This document shows, in pieces, positions 26,375-34,746 of a stretch of DNA of 47,525 nt; within the stretch, counting starts at the first letter, position 1; the number at the start of each line of letters is the position of its first letter. A program made the position numbers and the translations under genes. The DNA lies in the NCBI RefSeq assembly GCF_003236335.1, contig NZ_POUB01000022.1, forward strand, positions 1 through 47,525, given 5' to 3'. This DNA comes from Micromonospora deserti (lineage in GTDB: Bacteria; Actinomycetota; Actinomycetes; Mycobacteriales; Micromonosporaceae). Below the pieces are notes generated by a model. That model was not told the origin of the DNA. It was given only the letters and a program-made list of their open reading frames with translations, and did no database searches.

Positions 26375-27772
26375 GTGAGTCGGGCCAGTCGTGCGCCGTT
26401 TCCGCCGGATCGACGGGGGGTGGCGTCATCCCCGGGCAGTGGGATGGCCCGCTCCGGTGCCTCCCGGGCGGTGACCCGCACCCTGCGTGACGACCCGCTG
26501 GGCGGCACGGTACGCCGTACCGTGCTGCCCAGCGGCCTGCGCGTGCTCACCGAGGCGATCCCGGCCATGCGCAGCGTGTCGTTCGGCATCTGGGTCGCGG
26601 TCGGCTCCCGGGACGAGACCGGCCCGCAGGCGGGCGCCGCGCACTTCCTGGAGCACCTGCTCTTCAAGGGCACCCACAAGCGCGGCGCGCTGGAGATCTC
26701 CTCGGCCATCGAGGCGGTGGGCGGCGAGACCAACGCCTTCACCACCAAGGAGTACACCTGCTACTACGCGCGGGTGCTGGACGAGGACCTGCCGCTGGCG
26801 ATCGACGTGATGTGCGACCTGGTCGCCGACTCGGTGCTCGACCCGGCCGACGTGGAGACCGAGCGGGGCGTGATCCTGGAGGAGATCGCCATGCACGACG
26901 ACGAGCCCGGTGACGAGGTGCACGACCTGTTCGCCCGGGCCGTCTACGGCGACCACCCGCTGGGCCGGCTGATCTCCGGCACCGAGGAGACGGTCACCCC
27001 GATGACCCGCCGGCAGATCCAGGGCTTCTACCGGCGCCGCTACGTCGCACCGCAGATCGTCGTCGCCGCCGCCGGCAACCTGGACCACGCCACGGTGGTC
27101 AGGATGGTCCGCCAGGCGCTGCGCGGCGGCCCGCTGGACACCGAGCCCGCCACACCGGCGCCGCACCGGCCGACCACCCCGGCGGTACGCGTGCGGCCCG
27201 CCGGCACCCTGGTCGAGCCGAAGGAGACCGAGCAGGCGCACATCATCCTCGGCGGCCCGGGCATCGACCGGCTGGACGAGCGGCGCTTCGCCCTCGGCGT
27301 GCTCAACAACGTGCTCGGCGGTGGCATGTCCAGCCGGCTGTTCCAGGAGATCCGCGAGCGGCGCGGCCTGGCCTACTCGGTCTACTCCTACGCCAGCCAG
27401 TACGCCGACAGCGGCCTGTTCGCCGTCTACGCCGGCTGCGCCCCTGGCAAGGTCGACGAGGTGCTCGAGCTGACCCGGGCCGAGCTGGCCCGGGTGGCCG
27501 CCGACGGGTTGACCGAGGCCGAGGTGGCCCGGGGCAAGGGCATGTCCAAGGGCTCGTTCGTGCTGGGCCTGGAGGACACCGGCTCGCGGATGAGCCGGCT
27601 GGCCAAGGGTGAGCTGCTCTACAACGACCTGATGCCGGTCGACGAGCTGCTTCGCCGGGTCGACGCGGTCACCGTGGCCGACGTGAACACCCTCGCCGCG
27701 GAGCTGCTCAGCCGGCCGATGTCCCTGGCCGTGGTCGGCCCGTTCGGCGCGAACGACTTCGCCGCCGGTTGA
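26375..27772 (+). CDS. M16 family zinc metallopeptidase (processing-peptidase type)
   Basis: About 465 residues. Inverted zinc motif HFLEH: His90, Glu93 (catalytic) and His94, with the third ligand Glu170 in VILEEIAMHDDEPGD, spaced 76 residues on as in mitochondrial processing peptidase. The C-terminal M16 domain has LNNVLGGGMSSRLFQEIRERRGLAYSVYSY. Usually follows pnp in actinobacteria; its substrate is not known. The first ~40 residues are a basic, disordered leader. GTG 26375 has GGGAG six bases upstream. dapB follows after a short gap with its own promoter. Confidence 0.93.
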   Translation: MSRASRAPFPPDRRGVASSPGSGMARSGASRAVTRTLRDDPLGGTVRRTVLPSGLRVLTEAIPAMRSVSFGIWVAVGSRDETGPQAGAAHFLEHLLFKGTHKRGALEISSAIEAVGGETNAFTTKEYTCYYARVLDEDLPLAIDVMCDLVADSVLDPADVETERGVILEEIAMHDDEPGDEVHDLFARAVYGDHPLGRLISGTEETVTPMTRRQIQGFYRRRYVAPQIVVAAAGNLDHATVVRMVRQALRGGPLDTEPATPAPHRPTTPAVRVRPAGTLVEPKETEQAHIILGGPGIDRLDERRFALGVLNNVLGGGMSSRLFQEIRERRGLAYSVYSYASQYADSGLFAVYAGCAPGKVDEVLELTRAELARVAADGLTEAEVARGKGMSKGSFVLGLEDTGSRMSRLAKGELLYNDLMPVDELLRRVDAVTVADVNTLAAELLSRPMSLAVVGPFGANDFAAG

Positions 27773-27784
27773 CCGTCCCGCCGG

Positions 27785-28593
<809 letters not shown>

Positions 28594-28622
28594 AACCGCT
28601 GGGCGGATCGCGGGGGTGGCCC

Positions 28623-28772
28623 TAGGCTGCTCCGGTGCCGCCGTTGGCGATGCACAACGACGCGAACCTCATGGTCGGGGCGGGCCGGGTGGCGGCCCCC
28701 GGCCCGGGGCCGGGAACCGCCAGCGGCGTCACTGTTCCAGCACGGACAGGACGTTGCCGGCCGGGTCGGTGA
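28623..28772 (+). other. Promoter-like TAGGCT and 45-codon frame, possible gene remnant
   Basis: TAGGCT (28623-28628) is followed after six bases by GTG 28635, the same geometry as other leaderless genes here. The frame encodes MPPLAMHNDANLMVGAGRVA and then turns into low-complexity sequence, stopping at 28772 inside the opposite-strand VOC gene. It may be the first part of a gene cut by insertion of the accessory block, or a chance match. Confidence 0.3.
28693..28712 (-). terminator. Hairpin downstream of the VOC gene
   Basis: CGGCCCC, a 6-base loop and GGGGCCG (7-bp perfect stem), 17 bases beyond the VOC stop on the minus strand; could also stop dapB transcription from the other side. Confidence 0.45.
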
Positions 28773-29109
28773 ACCAGGCGATCGACGGCCCCGGGCCGTC
28801 CCGCACGATCCCCTTGTCGTCCTGCTTCATCCCCGCGTAGCGCGCGATCCGCACCCCCCGCGCGGTCAGCTCGTCGACGGCCCGGTCGATGTCGTCGACC
28901 GGGAAGTTGAGCACGGTGTAGGTCGCCGGCGTGTGACTGTCCTTCGGGTAGACCAGGATGTCCCGGTCCCCGGCGACGTGCAGCGTCAGCACGCCGCCCA
29001 TGGCGTCGTCCCGCGACACCCGCAGGCCGAGCGTCTCGGCGTAGAACCGCTCGGCTCGGCCGCTGTCGTCCACCGAGAAGCTGCTGAGCGCCTTCGTGTC
29101 CGTGAACAT
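28729..29109 (-). CDS. VOC (glyoxalase-like) superfamily protein
   Basis: About 126 residues with the paired beta-alpha-beta-beta-beta modules of the vicinal oxygen chelate fold: SFSVDDSGRAERFYAETLGLRV in the first and YTVLNFPVDDIDRAVDELTARGVR in the second, ending IAWFTDPAGNVLSVLE. VOC proteins include glyoxalases, resistance proteins and dioxygenases; the metal ligands cannot be assigned reliably. ATG 29109 has a strong AGGAGGAGAGG ribosome site. It lies in the block between dapB and thyX. Confidence 0.85.
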   Translation of the reverse strand: MFTDTKALSSFSVDDSGRAERFYAETLGLRVSRDDAMGGVLTLHVAGDRDILVYPKDSHTPATYTVLNFPVDDIDRAVDELTARGVRIARYAGMKQDDKGIVRDGPGPSIAWFTDPAGNVLSVLEQ

Positions 29110-29207
29110 CGTCCTCTCCTCCTTCGCCTCGTCTCCGTCCAACGATCGGTACCGCCGGTGCGTGGTCGGTGCCGCCGGTGTGGCGGTCGGCGCCGGCCAC
29201 GCACCGG

Positions 29208-29226
29208 CCGTACAAAGAGTTGACGG
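29208..29226. promoter_or_regulatory. AT-rich partial palindrome upstream of the VOC gene
   Basis: CCGTACAAAGAGTTGACGG: CCGT/ACGG arms around an AT-richer core in the ~200-base gap upstream of the VOC gene. May be an operator or promoter core; weak evidence. Confidence 0.25.
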
Positions 29227-29315
29227 ATCGGGCGGCCGGAACTCATCGCCGCGCCGGGACGTCAGCCGGCCAGCCGGGTCGGCAGCCCGGACACGACCGC
29301 GGGTCGGGCCGTCGG

Positions 29316-29897
29316 TCAGCCCTCGGCGGCCGCCTCGGCCGGGACCGCCACGTGCAGGCGCACCTGGGGGACGAGCATGTCGTCCACGTCCAGCGCGCGG
29401 GCCGCGCCGTCGGGCTCCCACCCCGTGCTGGTGAGGAACCTCCGGGTCGCCTCGTCGCCGTCGAACGCCCACGCCACGGCCCGCGCGAACCCGTCTTCCC
29501 GCCACCGGTCGACGCTGGCGGCGAGCAGCCGGCTGCCGTGCCCGCGCCGGCCCCAGCGCGGCTCGACCAGCAGGTCGGTCACCGCGGCCACGTCCGGCGC
29601 GAGCGCCTCGGCCGGCTCGCCGGGCGCGAGGGCCTCCGCGTCGGCCGGACCGGAGGCGGCGAACCCCACCAGATACGATTGCTCGGCCTGTTCGACGGCG
29701 ACCAGCACCCGGTGGGTGCCGGAGGGCGGCTCCTGCACCGCCGCGCTCCACCGCCGGGCGAGCCACGCCTCGTCCAGGTTGTCCAGCACGTGCCGGGGCA
29801 GGATCCGGCGGTACGCGATCCGCCAGGTCGCGAGCTGGATGCGTGCGATCTCGCCGGCGTCCTCCGGACGCGCCGGGCGGACGTACCCGAGAGCCAT
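29316..29897 (-). CDS. GNAT family N-acetyltransferase
   Basis: About 193 residues. N-terminal VRPARPEDAGEIARIQLATWRIAYRRILP is typical of a common actinobacterial GNAT group. The acetyl-CoA-binding loop is RWGRRGHGSRLL (~115-126), preceded by the strand VTDLLVEP. The C-terminal half includes ATRRFLTSTGWEPDG. Substrate unknown. The ATG at 29897 overlaps head-to-head with an ATG on the other strand (CCATGG), so the neighbour most likely starts further in. Ends with an Ala/Glu tail. Confidence 0.85.
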   Translation of the reverse strand: MALGYVRPARPEDAGEIARIQLATWRIAYRRILPRHVLDNLDEAWLARRWSAAVQEPPSGTHRVLVAVEQAEQSYLVGFAASGPADAEALAPGEPAEALAPDVAAVTDLLVEPRWGRRGHGSRLLAASVDRWREDGFARAVAWAFDGDEATRRFLTSTGWEPDGAARALDVDDMLVPQVRLHVAVPAEAAAEG

Positions 29898-29931
29898 GGA
29901 CGGAAGCCTACGCAGGGTGGAGGAGGCGCCG

Positions 29932-31209
29932 GTGGCGCAGGGTCCCGGACGGACGTTCCGGCAGGTCGTCGGCGTCGTCGCGCTCGCCGCCGCGGTGTCC
30001 GCCTTCCTCTCCGTCGCCGCCGTCCGGCACGGCTTCTTCGACCTGAAGGTCTACTACGGCGCGCTGACCTGGTGGGTGCACGACGGCGGGGAGATCTACG
30101 ACTTCCTCAAGCCGGGCACCCAGTACGGCTTCACCTACCCGCCGTTCGCCGCCCTGGTCATGCTGCCGATGGCGTACCTGCCGTGGACGGCGGCGATCGT
30201 GGTCAGCGTGACCGCCAGCGTGGTCGTCAGCGCGGTGCTGTTCTGGTGGCTGGTCGACCCGATCTCCCGCCGGGCCGGGTGGACCCGCTGGTTCGCCCTC
30301 GCCGTGGCGCTCTGCCTGGCCGCCGCGTACGAGCCGATGCGCGAGACGGTCAACTTCGGCCAGGTCAACATGCTGCTGCTGTTCCTGGTCGCGGTCGACC
30401 TGCTGCGGCTGCTGCCGGCCGGCAACCGGTGGGCCGGAGTGGGCATCGGCCTGGCCACAGCGATCAAGCTGACCCCGGGCATCTTCATCGTCTACCTGCT
30501 GGTCACCCGGCGCTGGCGGGCCGCGGTCACCTCGACGGCCACCGCGGCCGGCGCGACGCTGGCCGCCGCCGCGCTCTTCCCGGACGCCTCCCGCGAGTTC
30601 TGGACCGAGGCGCTGTGGAACACCGCCCGGGTGGGCGAGCTGGCGTTCGTCTCCAACCAGTCGCTGCGCGGGGTGGTGGCCCGCCTCAACCCGGAGCAGC
30701 CGAGCACCCTGGCCTGGCTGCTGCTGGTGCTCGCCACGCTGGCGCTGTGGGTGTGGCGGTCCCGGGCCGCGGTGGCTGTCGGCGACGAGGCGACCGGCCT
30801 GGCCCTCACCGGTGCGGTGATGTGCCTGGTCAGCCCGGTCACCTGGGTGCACCACCTGGTGTGGCTGCTGCCGGCGCTGATCCTGCTGGTGGACAACGCC
30901 GTGGCCATGCCCGCCGCCAGCCGCCGGCGCCGCGCCCTGCTGGCCGCCGCGATCGTCGGGTACGCGTTCCTGATCAGCCGGATCGTCTGGGCCTGGGAGA
31001 AGGACTTCACCGGGGTGGACGGCTTCGTCGGCGGCAACGCCTACGTCTGGATCAGCCTCGCGCTGCTGGCGTTCCTGCCGATCCGGCGCTGGGCGGTGCC
31101 GGCCGGGTCAGCCGTCGAGGCGGCCGGCGTACCGCAGCTCGACGAGCCCGACCGGCGGGCGGCCACCGGAGAGCGGCACGGGGTACGTCGACCGTTCACC
31201 GTCGGGTGA
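29932..31209 (+). CDS. GT87 family glycosyltransferase (mannosyltransferase-like), integral membrane
   Basis: About 425 residues with roughly nine to ten membrane segments. Matches the DUF2029/GT87 family that uses polyprenyl-phosphate mannose to mannosylate cell-envelope glycolipids, as in mycobacterial PimE and relatives. Seen: FFDLKVYYGAL with the conserved Asp37 at the first extracytoplasmic loop, TYPPFAALVM (68-77), NFGQVNMLL, IKLTPGIFIVYLL and SPVTWVHHLVWLLPA. GTG 29932 is preferred over ATG 29896 because GGAGGAGG lies five bases upstream. Its last ~100 bases overlap the convergent GNAT gene, and the terminal ~35 residues look non-conserved. Confidence 0.87.
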   Translation: MAQGPGRTFRQVVGVVALAAAVSAFLSVAAVRHGFFDLKVYYGALTWWVHDGGEIYDFLKPGTQYGFTYPPFAALVMLPMAYLPWTAAIVVSVTASVVVSAVLFWWLVDPISRRAGWTRWFALAVALCLAAAYEPMRETVNFGQVNMLLLFLVAVDLLRLLPAGNRWAGVGIGLATAIKLTPGIFIVYLLVTRRWRAAVTSTATAAGATLAAAALFPDASREFWTEALWNTARVGELAFVSNQSLRGVVARLNPEQPSTLAWLLLVLATLALWVWRSRAAVAVGDEATGLALTGAVMCLVSPVTWVHHLVWLLPALILLVDNAVAMPAASRRRRALLAAAIVGYAFLISRIVWAWEKDFTGVDGFVGGNAYVWISLALLAFLPIRRWAVPAGSAVEAAGVPQLDEPDRRAATGERHGVRRPFTVG

Positions 31210-31659
31210 CAGCCCGGCCCGCTGGTAGAAGCGGCGGGCCCGCCCGTTGTCGGCGAGCACCCAGAGCCGGTACTCCGACCAGCCGCGCGCGGCCAGCCCG
31301 GCGCGGGCCGCGGCGAGCAGCGCCGGCGCGGTGCCGTCGCCCCAGTGCGCCGGCTCGACGTACAGGGCGAGCAGTTCCCCGTACGCCGGGTCGAGGTCGG
31401 CCCGGTCCTGGTCGACCCGGTACGGCCCGAACGAGGTGAACCCGACGAGCGCACCGTCCCGCTCGGCGAGCAGGGTGGTGAACGGGTGCTCCGGGTCGGC
31501 GGTGCCGAGGTCGCGGCGGCGCTGCGCCCAGACCGTGACGTTGAGCCGCCGCAGCACCTCGTCCGGCACGATCCCGGCGTAGCCGGCCTGCCAGCTGTGC
31601 ACGTGCACCCGGGCGACCGCCTCGGCGTCGTCGGGCTCCTCGTGGCGGATGGTGAGCAT
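31108..31659 (-). CDS. GNAT family N-acetyltransferase
   Basis: About 183 residues. Typical start LTIRHEEPDDAEAVARVHVHSWQAGYAGIVPDEVL; the acetyl-CoA site lies around ALYVEPAHWGDGTAPALLAAARAGLAARG and is followed by RLWVLADNGRARRFYQRAGLSPDG, the most conserved GNAT segment. The usual Q/R-x-x-G-x-G/A is GDGTAP here, a mild variation. Substrate unknown. A promoter with TTTACC, 17 bases and TAGAAC lies six bases upstream of the ATG, suggesting a leaderless transcript. Its 3' end overlaps the convergent GT87 gene by 102 bases. Confidence 0.88.
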   Translation of the reverse strand: MLTIRHEEPDDAEAVARVHVHSWQAGYAGIVPDEVLRRLNVTVWAQRRRDLGTADPEHPFTTLLAERDGALVGFTSFGPYRVDQDRADLDPAYGELLALYVEPAHWGDGTAPALLAAARAGLAARGWSEYRLWVLADNGRARRFYQRAGLSPDGERSTYPVPLSGGRPPVGLVELRYAGRLDG

Positions 31660-31665
31660 GTGTCC

Positions 31666-31694
31666 GTTCTATGCGGCGGTGGGCGATCGGTAAA
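31666..31694 (-). promoter_or_regulatory. Leaderless promoter of the second GNAT gene
   Basis: Minus strand: TTTACC (31694-31689), 17 bases, TAGAAC (31671-31666), then six bases to ATG 31659. Divergent from the AlkX-like gene promoter. Confidence 0.5.
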
Positions 31695-31723
31695 GCGTCC
31701 GCTCCGGCGTCGTACCCGTCGAA

Positions 31724-31737
31724 TAGGGTGCCCGACG
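31724..31737 (+). promoter_or_regulatory. Leaderless promoter of the AlkX-like gene
   Basis: TAGGGT (31724-31729) eight bases before ATG 31738; no Shine-Dalgarno and no clear -35. Confidence 0.4.
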
Positions 31738-32967
31738 ATGGCCGCACCGGAATCGCTCTCGCTCGCCCAGGCCCGCCGGGTGGCGCTCGCCGCCCAGGGC
31801 TTCGCCGACCCGCCTCCCACCGGGGTGCCCTCCCGCCGGCACCTGCGCCGGGTGCTCGACCGGGTCGGGCTGATCCAGATGGATTCGGTCAACGTGCTGC
31901 AACGCGCGCACTACCTGCCGCTCTACAGCCGCCTCGGCCCCTACCCGACCGGCCTGCTCGACGCCGCCGCCTACCGCCGGCCCCGCGAGGTCTTCGAGTA
32001 CTGGGGGCACGAGGCATCCCTGGTCCCGGTCGGGCTGCACCCGGCGCTGCGCTGGCGGATGGCCAACGCCCGCTCCGCCGCCTGGGGCGGGATGCGCCGG
32101 ATCGCCCAGGAGCAGCCGGAGCTGGTCGCCTGGGTGCGCGACGAGGTGGCCGCCCGGGGTCCGCTCACCGCCGCCGAGATCGAGCACGACGCGCCCCGGG
32201 AGACCGGCAACTGGGGGTGGAACTGGTCGGCGGTGAAGCGGGCGCTGGAGTTCCTCTTCTGGGCCGGCGAGGTCACCGCCGCAGAGCGCACCACGTCCTT
32301 CGCCCGCCGCTACGACCTGCCGGAGCGGGTGCTGCCCGCCGCCGTGCTGGCGACCCCGACACCCGCCGACGCCGAGGCGTACCGCACGCTGGTGGCGATC
32401 GCCGCCCGGTCGCTCGGGGTGGCCGCGGAGCCGGAACTGCGCGACTACTTCCGGCTGCCGCTGGCCGGGGCCCGCCAGGCCATCGCCGAGCTGGTCGAGG
32501 CGGGTGAGCTGCTGCCGGTCGTCGTGCAGGGCTGGCGGCAGCCGGCCTGGCTGCACGCCGCCGCCCGGCTGCCCCGGTGGGTACGCGGCAACACCCTGGT
32601 CAGCCCGTTCGACCCGCTGGTGTGGGAGCGGGGGCGCACCGAACGGCTCTTCGACTTCAGCTACCGGATCGAGATCTACGTCCCCGCGCCGCAGCGGGTG
32701 CACGGCTACTACGTGCTGCCCTTCCTGCAGGGGGAGCGGTTCACCGCCCGGGTCGACCTGAAGGCCGACCGTAAGGCCAGGGTGCTGCTGGTGCCGGCGG
32801 CCTGGATCGAGCCGGGTGCCGACGCGGGCGAGACCGCGCTGGCGCTCGCCGCCGAACTCTACCGCCTCGCCGGCTGGCTCGGCCTGGACGCGGTGGCGCC
32901 GCCCGCCGCCGGTGACCTGGCCGCCCCGCTTGCCGCCGCCCTGACGGGCGTGGCCGGTGTACGGTGA
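31738..32967 (+). CDS. AlkX/YcaQ-family DNA glycosylase (winged-helix, HTH_42)
   Basis: About 409 residues of the HTH_42 family of DNA glycosylases that remove alkylated or crosslinked bases. The catalytic pair is visible as QMD (Gln47, Asp49) in RVGLIQMDSVNVLQRAHYLPLYSRLG, which fits the AlkX (YcaQ) Q-x-D pattern and not the AlkZ Q-x-Q pattern. Further: FEYWGHEASLVP, NWGWNWSAVKRALEFLFWAGEV and the C-terminal WVRGNTLVSPFDPLVWERGRTERLFDFSYRIEIYVP, all highly conserved. Actinobacteria that make DNA-damaging metabolites often carry several such enzymes. The next gene overlaps by four bases (GTGA). Confidence 0.9.
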   Translation: MAAPESLSLAQARRVALAAQGFADPPPTGVPSRRHLRRVLDRVGLIQMDSVNVLQRAHYLPLYSRLGPYPTGLLDAAAYRRPREVFEYWGHEASLVPVGLHPALRWRMANARSAAWGGMRRIAQEQPELVAWVRDEVAARGPLTAAEIEHDAPRETGNWGWNWSAVKRALEFLFWAGEVTAAERTTSFARRYDLPERVLPAAVLATPTPADAEAYRTLVAIAARSLGVAAEPELRDYFRLPLAGARQAIAELVEAGELLPVVVQGWRQPAWLHAAARLPRWVRGNTLVSPFDPLVWERGRTERLFDFSYRIEIYVPAPQRVHGYYVLPFLQGERFTARVDLKADRKARVLLVPAAWIEPGADAGETALALAAELYRLAGWLGLDAVAPPAAGDLAAPLAAALTGVAGVR

Positions 32968-33554
32968 GCGGCGTGACGAGCGTTGACGGACCGGCCCCTC
33001 AGCCGCACCCGCCGACCGGCGCGGACGCCCCGCCGCCCGCGTTCGCGGCCGCCCCCGCGGCAGGGTGGCCGGCCGTGCAGGTGCCACCCTCCTACCCGGC
33101 GCCCGAGCCCGACCGGCTGACCCGCTTCGTGGTGCGGCTCTACGACCGATCGCCGCGCTGGGCCGTGCCGCTGGCCGCGCTCGGCTGCGTTGCCGCCGGG
33201 ATCGGTTACGCGCTGATCAGCGATCCCACCCGGTCCGCGCCCGACGCCGCGCCGACCTGCCTGCTCAAGCTGACCACCGGGCTGGACTGTCCCGGCTGCG
33301 GCGGCACCCGCGCCCTCTGGTACGTGCTGCACGGCGACCTGCCGGCCGCCGCCCGCCACCACTTCCTCTTCGTCTTCGCGCTGCCCTTCCTGGCGTACCT
33401 CTTCGTCGCGTGGGCGGGCAACCAGGCGTTCGGCTGGCGGCTGCCGGAGCTGCGGATCAGCCCGAAGCTGATTGGTGGCTTCCTGGCCGCCTGGCTGGCC
33501 TTCTCGGTGGCGCGCAACCTGCCGTGGGCGCCCTTCACCTCGCTCTACGTCTGA
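32964..33554 (+). CDS. DUF2752 membrane protein
   Basis: About 196 residues. A Pro/Ala-rich cytoplasmic leader of ~50 residues is followed by a membrane segment, the family hallmark TCLLKLTTGLDCPGCGGTRA with Cys99, Cys109 and Cys112, and two to three further hydrophobic segments. Function is unknown; the CPGCG motif suggests metal or thiol chemistry at the membrane. GTG 32964 overlaps the upstream stop. GTG 32973 is an alternative. Coupling to a DNA glycosylase gene is probably only positional. Confidence 0.85.
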   Translation: MSGVTSVDGPAPQPHPPTGADAPPPAFAAAPAAGWPAVQVPPSYPAPEPDRLTRFVVRLYDRSPRWAVPLAALGCVAAGIGYALISDPTRSAPDAAPTCLLKLTTGLDCPGCGGTRALWYVLHGDLPAAARHHFLFVFALPFLAYLFVAWAGNQAFGWRLPELRISPKLIGGFLAAWLAFSVARNLPWAPFTSLYV

Positions 33555-33947
33555 CCGGCGGGCGGACCATCCGGGCGCCCGAACCACCTGGGGCGCGCGG
33601 GACGGCCGGGGCCCGCGGGACGGCTGTGCGACCGCACGGCGCTGGCGCTGTTGCCTGCGAGCGCGGTGTGCCGGCGGCCGGTGTGCTACTGGGCCACGGC
33701 GATCGCCGGTGCGTGCGCCTGTGCTCCGCCCGCCTGGCTGCCCCCGCTGCGTGATCCCACCGTCGTCGGCTGCCCCGTCCATGGGGGCAGCTCGACAGGG
33801 CGCCCGCCACCGGTCTGGGCCTCGCCGAGATATTGGACACCTGTCGTTCGGATGGCACGGTACGTGTCCACGATTCGCAGCGTGCGGCCCCTCCGCCCCG
33901 CGAGCCCAACTTTTCCCCGCGACCGCCGGCCAACTACAGTCCCAGGA
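33555..33947. other. ~390-base non-coding stretch upstream of thyX
   Basis: No convincing gene. Contains an inverted repeat TGGACAC (33834-33840) / GTGTCCA (33864-33870) separated by 23 bases in an AT-richer zone, and an AACTTTTCC patch near 33908. The thyX frame stays open through much of it, but that upstream part has no family similarity. The thyX -10 box is at the 3' end. Confidence 0.5.
33935..33947 (+). promoter_or_regulatory. Leaderless promoter of thyX
   Basis: TACAGT (33935-33940) seven bases before ATG 33948. The upstream inverted repeat centred near 33852 could be a binding site for a regulator of this promoter. Confidence 0.45.
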
Positions 33948-34700
33948 ATGCCGGACATGGTTCAGCCACAGGTCAAGCTCATCGCGTGGACCCACTTCGA
34001 GGCCCCGGACGACGTGCCGTGGTCGACCGACGCCGACGGCGGCCAGGCGCTCGCCGAGTTCGCCGGCCGGGCCTGCTACCAGTCGTGGCGTAAGCCGAAC
34101 CCGGCGACCGCCACGAACGCCGGCTACCTGGCGCACATCCTGGAGGTCGGGCACCTGTCGGTGCTGGAGCACGGGTCGGTCAGCTTCTACTTCACCGGGG
34201 TGTCCCGGTCGTTCACCCACGAGCTGATCCGGCACCGGCACTTCTCGTACTCCCAGCTCTCCCAGCGGTACGTGCCGGAGCGGGACGCCGCCATGGTCGA
34301 GCCGGCGGTGATCGCCGAGGATCCGGAGCTGCACAAGCGGTTCGTGGAGGCGGCCGAGGCGAGCGTACGGGCGTACAACGAGCTGTTGGAGGGGCTGGAG
34401 CGGCGTTTCGCCGACGTGGAGAACGCCACCCTGCGGCGCAAGCAGGCCCGCCAGGCGGCCCGCGCGGTGCTGCCCAACGCCACCGAGACCCGGATCGTCG
34501 TCACCGGCAACTACCGGGCCTGGCGGCACTTCGTCGCGATGCGCGCCACCGAGCACGCCGACGTGGAGATCCGCGAGCTGGCTGTGGAGTGCCTGCGGCA
34601 GCTGCAGCGGGTCGCACCGAACGTCTTCGCCGATTTCGTCATCTCCACCCTGCCCGACGGCAGCGAGGTAGCGGCGAGCCCGCACGCCGAGCTGTCCTGA
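33948..34700 (+). CDS. thyX: FAD-dependent thymidylate synthase ThyX
   Basis: Makes dTMP from dUMP using methylenetetrahydrofolate and NADPH through FAD. About 250 residues. Signature RHRxxxxxxxS is exact: Arg95-His96-Arg97 then Ser105 in [14 protein letters not shown]. Also [26 protein letters not shown] before it and the C-terminal [30 protein letters not shown] 33948 is chosen on the -10 spacing; ATG 33957 is possible. Followed by dapA with its own promoter, a conserved thyX-dapA neighbourhood in actinobacteria. Confidence 0.97.
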   Translation: MPDMVQPQVKLIAWTHFEAPDDVPWSTDADGGQALAEFAGRACYQSWRKPNPATATNAGYLAHILEVGHLSVLEHGSVSFYFTGVSRSFTHELIRHRHFSYSQLSQRYVPERDAAMVEPAVIAEDPELHKRFVEAAEASVRAYNELLEGLERRFADVENATLRRKQARQAARAVLPNATETRIVVTGNYRAWRHFVAMRATEHADVEIRELAVECLRQLQRVAPNVFADFVISTLPDGSEVAASPHAELS

Positions 34701-34734
34701 GCCCTTCCCCGGCGGGGTGCCGGTGGTCGTCCGC

Positions 34735-34746
34735 TAGGTTGGTGGC
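34735..34746 (+). promoter_or_regulatory. Leaderless promoter of dapA
   Basis: TAGGTT (34735-34740) six bases before ATG 34747, the same -10 hexamer as dapB. -35 not recognisable. Confidence 0.5.

Noticed and set aside
33651..33947. N-terminal extension of thyX or a separate Cys-rich peptide
   Set aside because: The frame is open, but the sequence lacks any family feature, and the -10 box directly before ATG 33948 fits the shorter ThyX.
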